DNA of 64,000 bases, taken from assembly GCA_963170155.1 (NCBI GenBank), contig CAUJGP010000014.1, positions 52,801-116,800 of the forward strand, read 5' to 3'. Below are positions 1 to 8,854 of the stretch, piece after piece. The notes under the pieces are model-generated. The model was not told where the DNA came from, ran no database searches, and saw nothing but the letters and a program-made list of their open reading frames with translations. The position numbers were made by a program, and so were the translations under genes. Position 1 is the stretch's first letter. The number at the start of each line of letters is the position of its first letter. Origin of the DNA: Bdellovibrionota bacterium. Lineage in GTDB: Bacteria > Bdellovibrionota > Bdellovibrionia > Bdellovibrionales > Bdellovibrionaceae.

Positions 1-162
1 CAAATGTTCGGAAATAGTATAACCCGCAGGATCTTCTCCTGAATGAGCAAAGCGTGAACCAGAAGCCAATTGAACTAAAGCTCGATTCGCATCTCGTTGA
101 CTTTGCGTGATATGTTTCATCACCGAAAGAGCAGCGATGTTAGTGCCTATACGAAGGCCCAT
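1..162 (-). CDS. fliC: Flagellin, N-terminal part (runs off the left edge)
   Basis: The 54 visible residues are the conserved flagellin D0/D1 start. They open MGLRIGTNIAAL, continue with the helix QSQRDANRALVQLASGSR and the motif GEDPAGYTISEHL, which matches the family pattern SSGxRI...DDPAGLAIS. Flagellin is exported through the flagellar type III apparatus and polymerises into the filament, and this N-terminal helix carries the export signal. The start at 162 is supported by AAGGGGG four bases before the ATG. The rest of the gene lies outside the window. A stem-loop sits just before the Shine-Dalgarno site. No clear sigma-28 promoter was found in the 220 bases upstream. The family call is strong; which flagellin paralogue it is cannot be told. 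Confidence 0.9.
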   Translation of the reverse strand, partial: MGLRIGTNIAALSVMKHITQSQRDANRALVQLASGSRFAHSGEDPAGYTISEHL

Positions 163-173
163 AAAACCCCCTT

Positions 174-204
174 CTCACTCTGTTGCCCAACAGAAAATAG
201 TGAG
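174..204 (-). promoter_or_regulatory. Stem-loop in the flagellin 5' leader
   Basis: On the minus strand CTCACT (204-199) pairs with AGTGAG (179-174). Inside it CTGTTG (193-188) pairs with CAACAG (185-180), leaving a five-base bulge on one side only. The hairpin ends five bases before the AAGGGGG ribosome site of the flagellin gene. That position suits control of flagellin translation or mRNA stability, but the role is inference. Confidence 0.45.
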
Positions 205-381
205 GGTCGCCCACAGAAAAACTCTCGTCCAGCAGTCAACTCAAAGTCTAATAGAAGTTTATTTTATTGAATATAAAAATATGAAGCAATGCATTAAATA
301 TTTGAATTTATTTATTATTTAATTAACCAATTTGAGATTTAAAGACAACAATAAAGAAGCAAAGACTTATTAAAGGCTCTT

Positions 382-1134
382 TTAAGCTTCAATAAAAGAT
401 CCGCCTTGTTCATCAATACGATAAACAAGGGGCTTAGAGTTATCAATCCATGTTCCTAAATTCACAGACTTAACAATATCTGTTTCAACTTCGAATTCAA
501 ACTCATCCTGCACATGAACATGACCGGTAATCACAAATTGGCAACGGTCTCTTTGAGCCACTTCTTTAGCATAATGCCTAATCATGGCTCTTAAGTTTTC
601 TTTCTCACCTTCGCGAAAGGCTCTGCTTTTTTTAGAAGAGGCCTCGCTCATCTTTGTACCAAACCAATCCCACCAGCCTCCCGGTAGTTTATGAGCTAAA
701 TAATGGGCGAAATCAGATCTTATTTTTTTTCGATAGCTCAAATAGGCTTTATCTTTTTTATTTATGAGATCTCCATGAGCCATATGAATCACCCAAGGAC
801 CTAAAGGCATCGTGAGAGGTTCTGTGAGTACCGTAGCACCCATTTTTTTCTCCCAAAAATCAGCAATGTGCACATCATGATTACCTTCAAAATAAAAAAT
901 CTGCGTATGGTGCTTTTTAACCAATGACTCAATCGCCTTAATAATCGGATTCCATCGCTTTACAAATATTTCATGACCGCCAACCCAAAGATCAAAAATA
1001 TCCCCTAACAAACAAAGTTGAGTTATCGATCCTTGCGGTAGTTGCCAAAGCGAAAGCAAAAAACGCAACAACCTTTGGCTGTTGCGTTCTTCCATCGTCT
1101 TCAAATGTAAATCAGAAATAAAGTAAGCCTGCAC
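382..1134 (-). CDS. lpxH: UDP-2,3-diacylglucosamine diphosphatase-like metallophosphoesterase
   Basis: This is a 250-residue calcineurin-type phosphoesterase. The metal-binding motifs are in the expected order: SDLHL (D8, H10), GDIFDLW (D45, D48), GNHD (85-87), HGD (120-122) and GHVH (205-207). Length and motif spacing fit the LpxH family, which cleaves UDP-2,3-diacylglucosamine to lipid X in lipid A synthesis at the inner membrane. E. coli LpxH has GNRD where this protein has GNHD, so it may be a paralogue with another phosphoester substrate. It lies 30 bases downstream of ftsZ on the same strand and could be cotranscribed. I see no clear terminator after it. The phosphoesterase fold is nearly certain; the substrate is less so. 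Confidence 0.72.
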   Translation of the reverse strand: MQAYFISDLHLKTMEERNSQRLLRFLLSLWQLPQGSITQLCLLGDIFDLWVGGHEIFVKRWNPIIKAIESLVKKHHTQIFYFEGNHDVHIADFWEKKMGATVLTEPLTMPLGPWVIHMAHGDLINKKDKAYLSYRKKIRSDFAHYLAHKLPGGWWDWFGTKMSEASSKKSRAFREGEKENLRAMIRHYAKEVAQRDRCQFVITGHVHVQDEFEFEVETDIVKSVNLGTWIDNSKPLVYRIDEQGGSFIEA

Positions 1135-1164
1135 ACGATCTCCTTAGATGGAGCAAGAGGCCCA

Positions 1165-2655
1165 TTAATTTTTACCCGGATCGACTTCGAGACTCTGTTG
1201 CTTGCGCCGTAAAAAGGCGGGAACTTCAAAGTCCTGAGAAAAAGGATTTCTCAATGCCTCTCGAGCCAAGCGACGAGCTTCTTCCAATGCCGCTTCGTCC
1301 ATATTAACTGTTGAAGGCGTCGGTCCTCCTCGAGGAGGAGTGTCATGATTATCTCTAAATGCTCTTGCCTTCGCAATCAATAAATCCCGTGGCAACTGAC
1401 CTGATTCAGTCGGTTGTACCGCTTCACTCATCTTTCTTTGATGGTCTTCAACCATGGGAGCCGCCATTGTCGGTGGCACAGCAGGAGCGCTTGGAGGAAG
1501 ATTACCATGAGCCATTGACGGTGGCATAACGGGTTGGTGAAAAGGTGTTTGAACCGGCGACTGTGGCATAGCTGGCTGTGCTGCTATCATTGGATTTGAA
1601 GCACTCACCATTGGTGAGGACTGCTGGATTGTCCCTGAAGGCTGTCGATGAAGAAAATCTTGCATTTGCTGAGACACATGCGCAACTTCTTTCGGCTGTT
1701 GGTACTCAAAGCCAGTCGCAATGACTGTCACTCGAATCTCATCTCCTAAAGTTTCATCAATCACCGCACCAAAAATAATCTCTGCATCTTCATGGGCGGC
1801 TTCAGTGATAAGAGTCGAAGCCTCATTAACCTCATACAAGCTGAGATCCGCTCCGCCTGTAACGTTAATAATGATTCCAGTCGCCCCATCAATGGAAATA
1901 TTCTCCAATAAAGGCGATGAAATAGCTGCTGTCGCTGCCTCCACGGCCCGATTTTCTCCCCGTGCCACGCCCGTGCCCATCAAAGCAATTCCTCGACTGG
2001 ACATAACGGTTCTAATGTCTGCAAAATCCAAATTGATCAAACCACGAATATTAATTAAATCAGAAATACCTTTTACAGCTTGTAACAATACTTCGTCCGC
2101 TTTCTTAAAAGTTTCAAGAAGAGGCGTCCGCTCCGATGAAATACTCAATAATTTTTGATTAGGAATAACGATGAGAGTGTCTACGTTTTCCTTTAACTCT
2201 TGTAACCCTAAATCAGCATGCTTTTGTCTCTTTTTTCCCTCAAACACGAAAGGACGAGTGACCACTCCAATCGTCAGAGCCCCTAATTCGCGAGCAATTT
2301 TTGCGACAACAGGTGCGCCTCCCGTTCCTGTTCCACCGCCCATGCCCGCGGTAACAAAAACCATGTCTGCGCCTTCAATTTTTTCCACAATATCATTATA
2401 AGATTCAATCGCAGCTCTTCTTCCAACATCAGGATTGGCTCCTGCTCCCAAGCCCTTTGTTAACTCAGCCCCCAATTGAATTCGCCCTTTGGCTTTATGA
2501 GCCGCCAAAGCCTGACGATCCGTATTTGCCACAACAAACTCAACACCATTCATTCCTGATTCAATCATCGTGGAAACGGCATTGCTACCACCGCCTCCAA
2601 CACCTACAACTTTGATATTCGCGCCTATATTTATATTTTCTTCAAGCTCAAACAT
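1165..2655 (-). CDS. ftsZ: Cell division GTPase FtsZ
   Basis: This is a bacterial tubulin homologue that polymerises into the division ring. The GTP-binding motif GGGTGTG is at residues 106-112, a glycine-rich GGGG at 20-23, and the catalytic T7 loop NLDFAD at 208-213. The core ends near residue 320. A linker of about 110 residues follows, rich in Met, Pro and Gln. A conserved block starts near 425, and the tail has the FtsA-binding motif VPAFLRR near 480. The total of 496 residues is longer than E. coli FtsZ (383) because of this linker. The start at 2655 has GGGAGGA a few bases upstream. It sits 15 bases after ftsA in the order ftsQ-ftsA-ftsZ. Confidence 0.97.
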   Translation of the reverse strand: MFELEENINIGANIKVVGVGGGGSNAVSTMIESGMNGVEFVVANTDRQALAAHKAKGRIQLGAELTKGLGAGANPDVGRRAAIESYNDIVEKIEGADMVFVTAGMGGGTGTGGAPVVAKIARELGALTIGVVTRPFVFEGKKRQKHADLGLQELKENVDTLIVIPNQKLLSISSERTPLLETFKKADEVLLQAVKGISDLINIRGLINLDFADIRTVMSSRGIALMGTGVARGENRAVEAATAAISSPLLENISIDGATGIIINVTGGADLSLYEVNEASTLITEAAHEDAEIIFGAVIDETLGDEIRVTVIATGFEYQQPKEVAHVSQQMQDFLHRQPSGTIQQSSPMVSASNPMIAAQPAMPQSPVQTPFHQPVMPPSMAHGNLPPSAPAVPPTMAAPMVEDHQRKMSEAVQPTESGQLPRDLLIAKARAFRDNHDTPPRGGPTPSTVNMDEAALEEARRLAREALRNPFSQDFEVPAFLRRKQQSLEVDPGKN

Positions 2656-2670
2656 GATTCCTCCCGAATC

Positions 2671-3918
2671 CTAAAATATTTTTCCAAAAAATCCTTTTAT
2701 TTGGCGAGCTGCCTGGGCCAATGCATCACCCAAGTCCTCGTTTTTAGAACTAACATTCTTTTGCCTGTACTGATCACATCCATAAAGCACAAGTCCTACA
2801 GCCGTAGCATACCCCGGAGACCGCACAACTTCTGTCAAGCCGCCGATCTTTGATGGTATTCCTCGACGAACTGGAACATCAAAAATGAATTCCCCCATTT
2901 CTACTAATCCTTCCAATTCGCTGGCTCCTCCTGTAAGAACAATTCCAGCGCCTAAGAATGGCAAAAACCCACTCTTTTGAATGTCTTTAGCGATCATTTG
3001 CAAAATCTCTTCAGCTCTTGGTTCTATCACTTCAGCAAGGTCTCGACGACGAATCGTTCTCACTTTTCGGCCGCCAACGCCCTCGACTTCAATCATTTCA
3101 TCTTCAGAAACCAAACTCATCAAAGCACAACCATGCTTTCTCTTGATTTCCTCTGCAGATATCTGAGGAGTTCTTAACCCAATGGCGACATCTTGAGTAA
3201 AATGCTGACCACCGATGGGAAGTACCGATGTATGAGCGACATGGCCATTGATAAAGTAAAGAAGATTTGTTGTGCCACCACCGATATCAATCACACAAAC
3301 TCCGAGATTTTTCTCATCATCACTTAAAACAGCCATTGATGCTGCCAAGGGATCAAGAACCATCCCTGCCACTTTTAAATTTGATTTCTCTGTACACTTC
3401 ATTACATTTTGTAAAGTGGTATGCCCGCCTGTTATCAAATGAATGGAAGCTTCTAAACGAATGCCGCTCATTCCAATGGGGTCCCAAATTCCTTCGGTAC
3501 CATCCACTTTGAAATCACGAGGTAAAACATGTAAAAGCGTGCGGTCTGTCGGAACTGCCACGGCTCTTGCCGCCTCAAGCACACGTTCCACATCCTGGTT
3601 TGTGACTTCTTTATTTTTAATGGCAACCATGCCTCTTGAGTTGAAACTCTTGATATGAGTTCCAGAAACGCCGACCCAAACATCTTTTATTGGGTAACCC
3701 GACATTAACTCTGCTTCTTCTTTTGCTTTTATGATCGCTGCCGTTGTCGCTTCGATATTGACAACCACTCCCTGTCGAATCCCTGTATTGGGAGCTGTTC
3801 CGATTCCGGCGATATCAAGTCCGCCTTCTTTGTTAAAACTTGCCGCAATGGCCACAACTCGCGTTGAACCAATATCTAAACCCGCAAAAAGCGGTGATTG
3901 AAGCTTTGGTTTACTCAT
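2671..3918 (-). CDS. ftsA: Cell division protein FtsA
   Basis: This is an actin-fold ATPase that tethers FtsZ to the inner membrane. Visible motifs are GLDIGSTRVVAI (phosphate 1), VIDIGGGTTNLL (phosphate 2) and VLTGGASELEGL (adenosine). The C-terminal amphipathic membrane anchor ends KGFFGKIF. I place the start at 3918 (MSKPKLQSP) because AAGGACTTAAGG precedes it. An in-frame ATG at 3969 would add 17 residues that do not look like FtsA and has no ribosome site. The resulting 415 residues match the family. The gene follows ftsQ and precedes ftsZ closely. Confidence 0.96.
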   Translation of the reverse strand: MSKPKLQSPLFAGLDIGSTRVVAIAASFNKEGGLDIAGIGTAPNTGIRQGVVVNIEATTAAIIKAKEEAELMSGYPIKDVWVGVSGTHIKSFNSRGMVAIKNKEVTNQDVERVLEAARAVAVPTDRTLLHVLPRDFKVDGTEGIWDPIGMSGIRLEASIHLITGGHTTLQNVMKCTEKSNLKVAGMVLDPLAASMAVLSDDEKNLGVCVIDIGGGTTNLLYFINGHVAHTSVLPIGGQHFTQDVAIGLRTPQISAEEIKRKHGCALMSLVSEDEMIEVEGVGGRKVRTIRRRDLAEVIEPRAEEILQMIAKDIQKSGFLPFLGAGIVLTGGASELEGLVEMGEFIFDVPVRRGIPSKIGGLTEVVRSPGYATAVGLVLYGCDQYRQKNVSSKNEDLGDALAQAARQIKGFFGKIF

Positions 3919-3990
3919 CCTTAAGTCCTTTGTCGCTGATAAAAATGATATTCGATCGCCACCATGCAATCCAATACCCTGTATATAAGG

Positions 3991-4722
3991 CTAGGGCTGG
4001 TTACGCAGCCTGACAAGCACTTTCTTTGAGAAATTTAAATCAATGACGCGACTTTCAAGACCTTTTGATTGTAGATAATCCAAAACCTGATTGGCTCTTA
4101 ATGATTTTATTTCGAAATGATCTAAACCAAACCTAATTTGTTGACCTGTTTTAATTAATGTAACTCCAAAACCATCCACATCATTGAATTGTATTTCTGA
4201 AATTTGTTCAGAGGTGAGCAAACCCTTGCTCGGTAATTGATTTAAAAACTCAATGACTTTTGTTTGTAATTCAGGTTTTCGATCAATCCAACGACCTCGC
4301 ACCCAAGGTAAATTGGGCAATCGTGACCAACTCATCGGACCAATCCATTTTGCATTTTCAGTTAAAATTTTAAACTTGTTATTCTCTACAGGATAAATAG
4401 CTTTTAGCGCGGGCAAAGAATATTTCACCCTTAATTGCTGAGGCCATGCCTTATGAACTTGAACTTTTTCCAAATTGGAAAATCCCTCGAGTTGCCGTTT
4501 TACTTTTTCCAGAGAAATTTTCCAAATAGGAATTCCTCTGAAAATCTTCAACTCTGATTCCACCTTAGAAACCTCATCACTCCAAGCAAGCCGATCCGTC
4601 TCGTTCATCTCAATTTCAATGGCCACATTATCAATATTAAAGAGAGATCGCTCTTTAATTAAAACCCCGGCCATCGCGAGCATTAAAGTTCCTATTAAAC
4701 TCGAAATCAAAAAAGTTCTCAT
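3991..4722 (-). CDS. ftsQ: Cell division protein FtsQ (DivIB family)
   Basis: The protein is a bitopic membrane protein of the divisome. A short cytoplasmic start is followed by one membrane helix (about residues 4-22). Next comes a POTRA-like domain (near LFNIDNVAIEI to VKYSLPALKAI) and a FtsQ-type beta domain. Sequence identity in this family is low, so the call rests on topology, length (243 residues) and position before ftsA and ftsZ. I prefer the ATG at 4722; an in-frame TTG at 4731 is possible. The gene has no upstream neighbour on its strand, so a promoter must lie between 4723 and 4887. A TATATT seven bases before the ATG could be the -10 box of a leaderless transcript. Confidence 0.88.
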   Translation of the reverse strand: MRTFLISSLIGTLMLAMAGVLIKERSLFNIDNVAIEIEMNETDRLAWSDEVSKVESELKIFRGIPIWKISLEKVKRQLEGFSNLEKVQVHKAWPQQLRVKYSLPALKAIYPVENNKFKILTENAKWIGPMSWSRLPNLPWVRGRWIDRKPELQTKVIEFLNQLPSKGLLTSEQISEIQFNDVDGFGVTLIKTGQQIRFGLDHFEIKSLRANQVLDYLQSKGLESRVIDLNFSKKVLVRLRNQP

Positions 4723-4887
4723 GTTCTTCAATATAATCTATAAATAAAATTAAATTGAATGTTTTATTAAAGTCTAGTCTAGTGCTCCAACCACTCAAGC
4801 GTGTTTGACGATAACTGATTCTCTTCTGGCTTTGGCCCTGCTTAAAGCTGCTCTAGCAGCAGTTCCTTGAAAGAAAAATAAAAAACC
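4723..4887. promoter_or_regulatory. Divergent promoter region between ftsQ and a secreted-protein gene
   Basis: Both flanking genes start here and read outward. On the minus strand TATATT (4735-4730) lies seven bases before the ftsQ ATG. A near-palindrome, GCTGCTCTAGCAGC, spans 4847-4860. It lies in a patch that is visibly richer in GC than its surroundings (about 4800-4866). No good -35 box was seen for either gene. Confidence 0.3.
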
Positions 4888-6240
4888 ATGAGAATAGGCT
4901 TAATGCTTATAATTCAATTAACCTCTCTTCTTGTATCACTTTTATCTTACCTATGGAACTCACAAGCCGTAGCTCTTGTTCCAATACAAGAGACTTTCCA
5001 GCAGCGATCCACGCCTTTCTATCGATCCCCTTACAGCGCTTTTCCTTCTGGTTTAGCTGATGTTAGCCAACTTAAGACCACAAAAAATAAAATCACTACA
5101 GAAACCTGGTATCTTATTGAAGAAGAAAGCGCGCCTTCGACATGGGTGAAAGAATCAGATCTCTTTTTTTTACAATCAGAGAAATCTCATTTTACATTTC
5201 CTAATTTATCCAAGACGGCCCTCCATCAACAAAGGAATTATAATCAAAAAGGATTTATTAAAGAAACAGCTGCCACTTTACAGTTAAAAGACGGATGGAG
5301 AGCTGGTGATGAAATCAAAGAAGGATCTCGAATCCTGATTAACTCCATCAGATCCGATTGGTCCTGTGGAAAAGATGAAAATCAAAAACCAATTTGTGTT
5401 GCTAGCGATAAAGTCCTGCTACCTATCGACACTGTTTCACGAGTCAAAACCCTGAGTGGGCGATGGCACGATATCAAAGCACGAAAAAAACACCTCTTTC
5501 AAACAACCCAAAACACATTCATTCCCATTGCAAAAACCTCAGAGTGGGTGCTCGACGGTCAAATTGCTTTTCGACGTCCTTTCAATGCCGACACATCCGT
5601 CAAATTCGTAAACCACGATTTTAATCTCAATTATACAAAAGTCCGGATTAAGCAAAAAGAAATCAGAAAATGGAATCAAAGCCACGTTAAGCAACATGGC
5701 TATATTTGGTGGCAAGAGCCCTCCAGCAATAAAGAAACTCCTATCATTATTTCTACTGATGAATTGAAAAACCGCACTGTTTTTTCAAAGATTTCTACAA
5801 ACCCATCTCGAACCTCTCAAAATCCGTCTCGTCCAAAATCTCTGTCCATCGCTTCGGCCAATGGAATTTTTATCTCTCAAGATGAATCCTCCTGGAAATT
5901 CCTCGGCCGATTTGGAGAAAAAAATTATCCCGTAGCGATAGGCCCTAAAAATACCCTCATCGTAGGGGATCAAATTTCTTTTGATGAAGGCCTTACCTTT
6001 CAAAATTACTTACGATGGGAACAAATCACTTTGCAAACGCAGAAAACTTTAAACCATGCTCCAAAGCATCTAAAGTTGTCCGCAATCAACCTTATCAAAC
6101 AAAATATATTGAAAATTGACATTGATACTGGATATAAAATACTGGTTTTTGAATTCAATACCACCAATAACTTACTCTCTCTCCACGACTCTCGTCTAGT
6201 CAATTGCTGCCAAGAAATCATTTCCGGCACCTCCAATTAA
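4888..6240 (+). CDS. Secreted protein of unknown function with two Asp-box-like motifs
   Basis: I do not recognise this 450-residue family. Residues 1-28 form a hydrophobic signal peptide or anchor, so it is exported. The middle is rich in aromatic and charged residues, with strand-like segments such as WYLIEEESAPSTWVKESDLFF that resemble repeated SH3-like folds. Near residues 330-375 there are two sialidase-type Asp-box motifs, SQDESSW (one residue short) and SFDEGLTF, suggesting part of a beta-propeller. It diverges from ftsQ and is followed 123 bases later by an ABC exporter. Nothing ties it directly to cell division. Confidence 0.6.
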   Translation: MRIGLMLIIQLTSLLVSLLSYLWNSQAVALVPIQETFQQRSTPFYRSPYSAFPSGLADVSQLKTTKNKITTETWYLIEEESAPSTWVKESDLFFLQSEKSHFTFPNLSKTALHQQRNYNQKGFIKETAATLQLKDGWRAGDEIKEGSRILINSIRSDWSCGKDENQKPICVASDKVLLPIDTVSRVKTLSGRWHDIKARKKHLFQTTQNTFIPIAKTSEWVLDGQIAFRRPFNADTSVKFVNHDFNLNYTKVRIKQKEIRKWNQSHVKQHGYIWWQEPSSNKETPIIISTDELKNRTVFSKISTNPSRTSQNPSRPKSLSIASANGIFISQDESSWKFLGRFGEKNYPVAIGPKNTLIVGDQISFDEGLTFQNYLRWEQITLQTQKTLNHAPKHLKLSAINLIKQNILKIDIDTGYKILVFEFNTTNNLLSLHDSRLVNCCQEIISGTSN

Positions 6241-6363
6241 AAGCAAGCATCATTGATTAGTGAATGACTTTAAATAAATACTATTTGAAAATCAAAAAAG
6301 GTTTCCAGCTTAGTGTCTTTAAGACAAGCTTGAAGAGGGTTTCATCCATTAGCAAGGTTAACT

Positions 6364-7284
6364 ATGAATCATATTACCATTGAAGCGAAAGGCTTGACTA
6401 AAAAATTCGGGGACAAGACCGTCGTTAATAAAATCGACCTTGAAATTTATAAAGGAGAATGTTTTGGCCTCTTGGGTCCCAATGGAGCCGGAAAATCCAC
6501 GACTCTTCGAATGATGTATGGAATTAGCCATATTCAACAGGGAGAGCTTTTCGTATTGGGCATGAATGCCAAAACTCATGCTAGAGATGTTAAAACCCGA
6601 ATTGGAGTCGTCCCGCAAAACGATGGACTCGATGTGGATTTTTCCGTACTCGATAATCTCCTGGTTTATGCCAGCTACTTTCAAATTAATTTTGGCACGG
6701 CTCTTGAGCGCGCTCGTCATCTCCTGCGCATTATGAAACTCGATGACGTATGGCAGAGCCCCGTAGAACAGTTAAGTGGAGGCATGAAAAGACGCCTCAC
6801 CATCGCTCGCAGTATGATTAATCAACCAGATCTTCTTTTTCTTGATGAACCCACAACGGGGCTAGATCCACAAGCTCGTGCCTTTATTTGGGATCTCCTG
6901 CGAAAATTCAAAGCCGATGAAAAAACTCTTGTACTGACAACTCACTACATGGAAGAAGCCGAACAACTCTGTGATCGCATCGGAATCATGGATCGAGGAA
7001 GCATTATCGCCCTCGGTACTCCCGCGGAATTGATTCTCCGCCACGCTGGAAAACAAGTCCTTGAAATAGGTCTGAAACCAGAAGACATCCCCTACTTTTC
7101 TCGCAAACTCACCCAAGATCAATATGAGTTTCTACCTCTTGAAAATAAAATAATGTTATTTTTAAAAGATACCAATAAGCCTGAAAAAATCATGAACATC
7201 ATTCCCAGCCAAGAAATTGTTTTCAGACCCGCCAGTCTCAACGACGTTTTTTTAAGACTGGCAGGCTATGACCTAAAGGATTAA
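6364..7284 (+). CDS. ABC transporter ATPase (NodI/ABC-2 exporter type)
   Basis: The motifs are complete: Walker A GPNGAGKST from residue 38, Q-loop VVPQND, signature LSGGMKRR, Walker B LLFLDEPTTGLDP and the H-loop TTHYMEEAEQL. The HYMEEAEQLCDRIGIMDRG block is typical of ABC-2 type exporters of the NodI/DrrA group. These export lipids, oligosaccharides or small molecules across the inner membrane. A C-terminal extension of about 90 residues follows the nucleotide-binding domain, as is usual in this group. The stop is six bases before the permease gene, so the two form one transporter. The substrate is unknown. Confidence 0.9.
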   Translation: MNHITIEAKGLTKKFGDKTVVNKIDLEIYKGECFGLLGPNGAGKSTTLRMMYGISHIQQGELFVLGMNAKTHARDVKTRIGVVPQNDGLDVDFSVLDNLLVYASYFQINFGTALERARHLLRIMKLDDVWQSPVEQLSGGMKRRLTIARSMINQPDLLFLDEPTTGLDPQARAFIWDLLRKFKADEKTLVLTTHYMEEAEQLCDRIGIMDRGSIIALGTPAELILRHAGKQVLEIGLKPEDIPYFSRKLTQDQYEFLPLENKIMLFLKDTNKPEKIMNIIPSQEIVFRPASLNDVFLRLAGYDLKD

Positions 7285-7290
7285 CAAGAT

Positions 7291-8100
7291 ATGAACTCAG
7301 CCACTAGAATCCCTACAACTTTACCGGAACGCACTCTTCCCAAATGGGGTCATGGCGTTAAATCAGTCTGGAGGAGAAATTTCCTTCACTTTCGATACAC
7401 CTTTTGGGTGACTCTCTGTTGGATTTTCATTGAGCCATTATTATTTTTACTAGCCATTGGCTATGGAATTGGAAATTTCGTTTCCGATATCAATGGAAAA
7501 GGTTATATCGATTTTTATTTTCCGGCCTTACTCACAGTCACTGCATTTTCTGTCCCTTTTTTTGAATCCACCTATAATTATTATTCCAAGCTAACCTATC
7601 AAAAAACCTACCAAACTATTTTAATGACCCCTGTCGGAGTCAGCGAAATTCTTTGGGGTGAGTTGCTGTGGGGGGCAAGCAAAGGACTTCTCAGCTGTTT
7701 CGCAGTTTCCATCGTGGCTCGCGTTCTCAACATCTATCACTCTTGGCTCATTTTTCCCGTCTTTATGATACTCGCTCTCATCGCTTTTCTTGGTGCCGCC
7801 AGCGGTCTTCTTTTTACAACCTTCGCCAAAAACTATGACTTCTTCAACTACGCCATATCGGGATTTCTTTTACCTATGACTTTCTTTAGTGATACTTACT
7901 TTCCCATTAACCAATTTCCTTCGGCCCTCCAGATTATCATCCATTTTTTTCCCCTGATTCATGGAGTTAAAGCGGTCCGGCTCCTTCTTGATGGCACATC
8001 GAGTCCCACGTTATATCTTTCCATTTTAGTTCTCTTGGTCTTCGCCTTCGGTCTTACGCGATGGGCTTACGTGCGTTTTCGAAGGTTAACAGAGCATTGA
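7291..8100 (+). CDS. ABC-2 type permease (NodJ-like)
   Basis: This 269-residue integral membrane protein has about six predicted membrane helices. It contains the ABC-2 block QTILMTPVGVSEILWGELLWG and a C-terminal segment LDGTSSPTLYLSILVLLVFAFGL, as in NodJ-type permeases. It partners the ATPase encoded just upstream and would form the membrane channel of a homodimeric exporter. The start at 7291 comes six bases after the ATPase stop, with only a weak ribosome site, which suggests coupled translation. Confidence 0.88.
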   Translation: MNSATRIPTTLPERTLPKWGHGVKSVWRRNFLHFRYTFWVTLCWIFIEPLLFLLAIGYGIGNFVSDINGKGYIDFYFPALLTVTAFSVPFFESTYNYYSKLTYQKTYQTILMTPVGVSEILWGELLWGASKGLLSCFAVSIVARVLNIYHSWLIFPVFMILALIAFLGAASGLLFTTFAKNYDFFNYAISGFLLPMTFFSDTYFPINQFPSALQIIIHFFPLIHGVKAVRLLLDGTSSPTLYLSILVLLVFAFGLTRWAYVRFRRLTEH

Positions 8101-8151
8101 GTTCTCAACTTCATTATTCACCCCATAGCCAAACCGGAGTGTAACAACCTT

Positions 8152-8787
8152 ATGGACAACAAAAGCTGGGTCACCAAACTGATCATCGTTATCAATGTTT
8201 TCGTTTTCCTGAGCTGGAACTTTCTGGATAACCAAACGAATGTTAATTCATGGATGTTTCGTCACTTTCTAGTCAGCTGGGATGGGCTCATGCAAGGTCG
8301 CGTGTGGACACTCATCACCTCCGTGTTCTCTCACAATTCACTCATCCATCTTTTTTTCAATATGTATGTACTTTTTAATTTTGGACCTATTATTGAAACA
8401 GTCCTGGGTACTAAATCTTTCATTAAATTTTATTTAATGGCAGGGCTAGTCAGCTCTCTCACACATGTCTGTGTTTCTGCCTTTTTATTAGAAAAACCAG
8501 GACTTCCAGCACTTGGCGCTTCAGGCTCTATTTCTGGGATTATTTTAATTTTTTCCCTCTTGTTTCCTCGTCAAATCCTACTTCTTTTTGGCCTTATTCC
8601 TATTCGAGCCTTGTATGGAGCTCTGATCTTTGTTGGTTTAGATCTTTGGGGACTTATTATGCAATCGGAGGGAGGAGGCCTTCCTATCGGTCATGGAGCT
8701 CATCTTGGGGGTGCTCTTTTTGGTACTTACTATTATCTCAAAAACAAAAGCCTCGTCCGGAGGGGATTGGACGAGGCTCGAAAGTAA
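8152..8787 (+). CDS. Rhomboid-family intramembrane serine protease
   Basis: Rhomboids cleave membrane helices inside the bilayer. The catalytic serine lies in GASGSISG (Ser124) and the catalytic histidine in GHGAHLGG (His184). The HNSLIHLFFNMYVL segment carries the conserved His and Asn of the oxyanion region. Six helices fit the 211 residues, the GlpG-like core without an extra domain. GGAGTG-like CCGGAGTG precedes the start. The 3' coding end holds a perfect nine-base inverted repeat. Substrates are unknown. The gene follows the exporter by 51 bases and may be cotranscribed with it. Confidence 0.9.
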   Translation: MDNKSWVTKLIIVINVFVFLSWNFLDNQTNVNSWMFRHFLVSWDGLMQGRVWTLITSVFSHNSLIHLFFNMYVLFNFGPIIETVLGTKSFIKFYLMAGLVSSLTHVCVSAFLLEKPGLPALGASGSISGIILIFSLLFPRQILLLFGLIPIRALYGALIFVGLDLWGLIMQSEGGGLPIGHGAHLGGALFGTYYYLKNKSLVRRGLDEARK

Positions 8788-8830
8788 CTATCCCGACTTT
8801 TATGGAGGGGAATCGGGACAGCTGCCTAAA

Positions 8831-8854
8831 AATTAGTACATCTCTGTACTAATT
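8831..8854 (-). terminator. Intrinsic terminator containing a stop codon
   Basis: AATTAGTACA (8831-8840) and TGTACTAATT (8845-8854) are a perfect ten-base inverted repeat with a four-base loop. On the minus strand the stem runs into TTTTTAGG. The stop codon of the minus-strand secreted-protein gene (8833-8835) lies inside the stem. Confidence 0.6.

Noticed and set aside
107..322. A 71-residue open frame on the plus strand at the left edge.
   Set aside because: It overlaps the flagellin start on the other strand and its leader; the residues look random.
1721..2158. A 145-residue open frame on the plus strand inside ftsZ.
   Set aside because: It is antisense to the conserved FtsZ core and has no ribosome site or recognisable domain.
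3919..3969. The longer FtsA start at 3969.
   Set aside because: It lacks a ribosome site and adds residues unlike FtsA; 3918 has AAGGACTTAAGG.
4790..4866. A GC-richer patch that reads as an Ala- and Arg-rich peptide on the minus strand (TAARAALSRAKARRES).
   Set aside because: The open frame is only about 33 codons, has no start with a ribosome site and matches no family I know.
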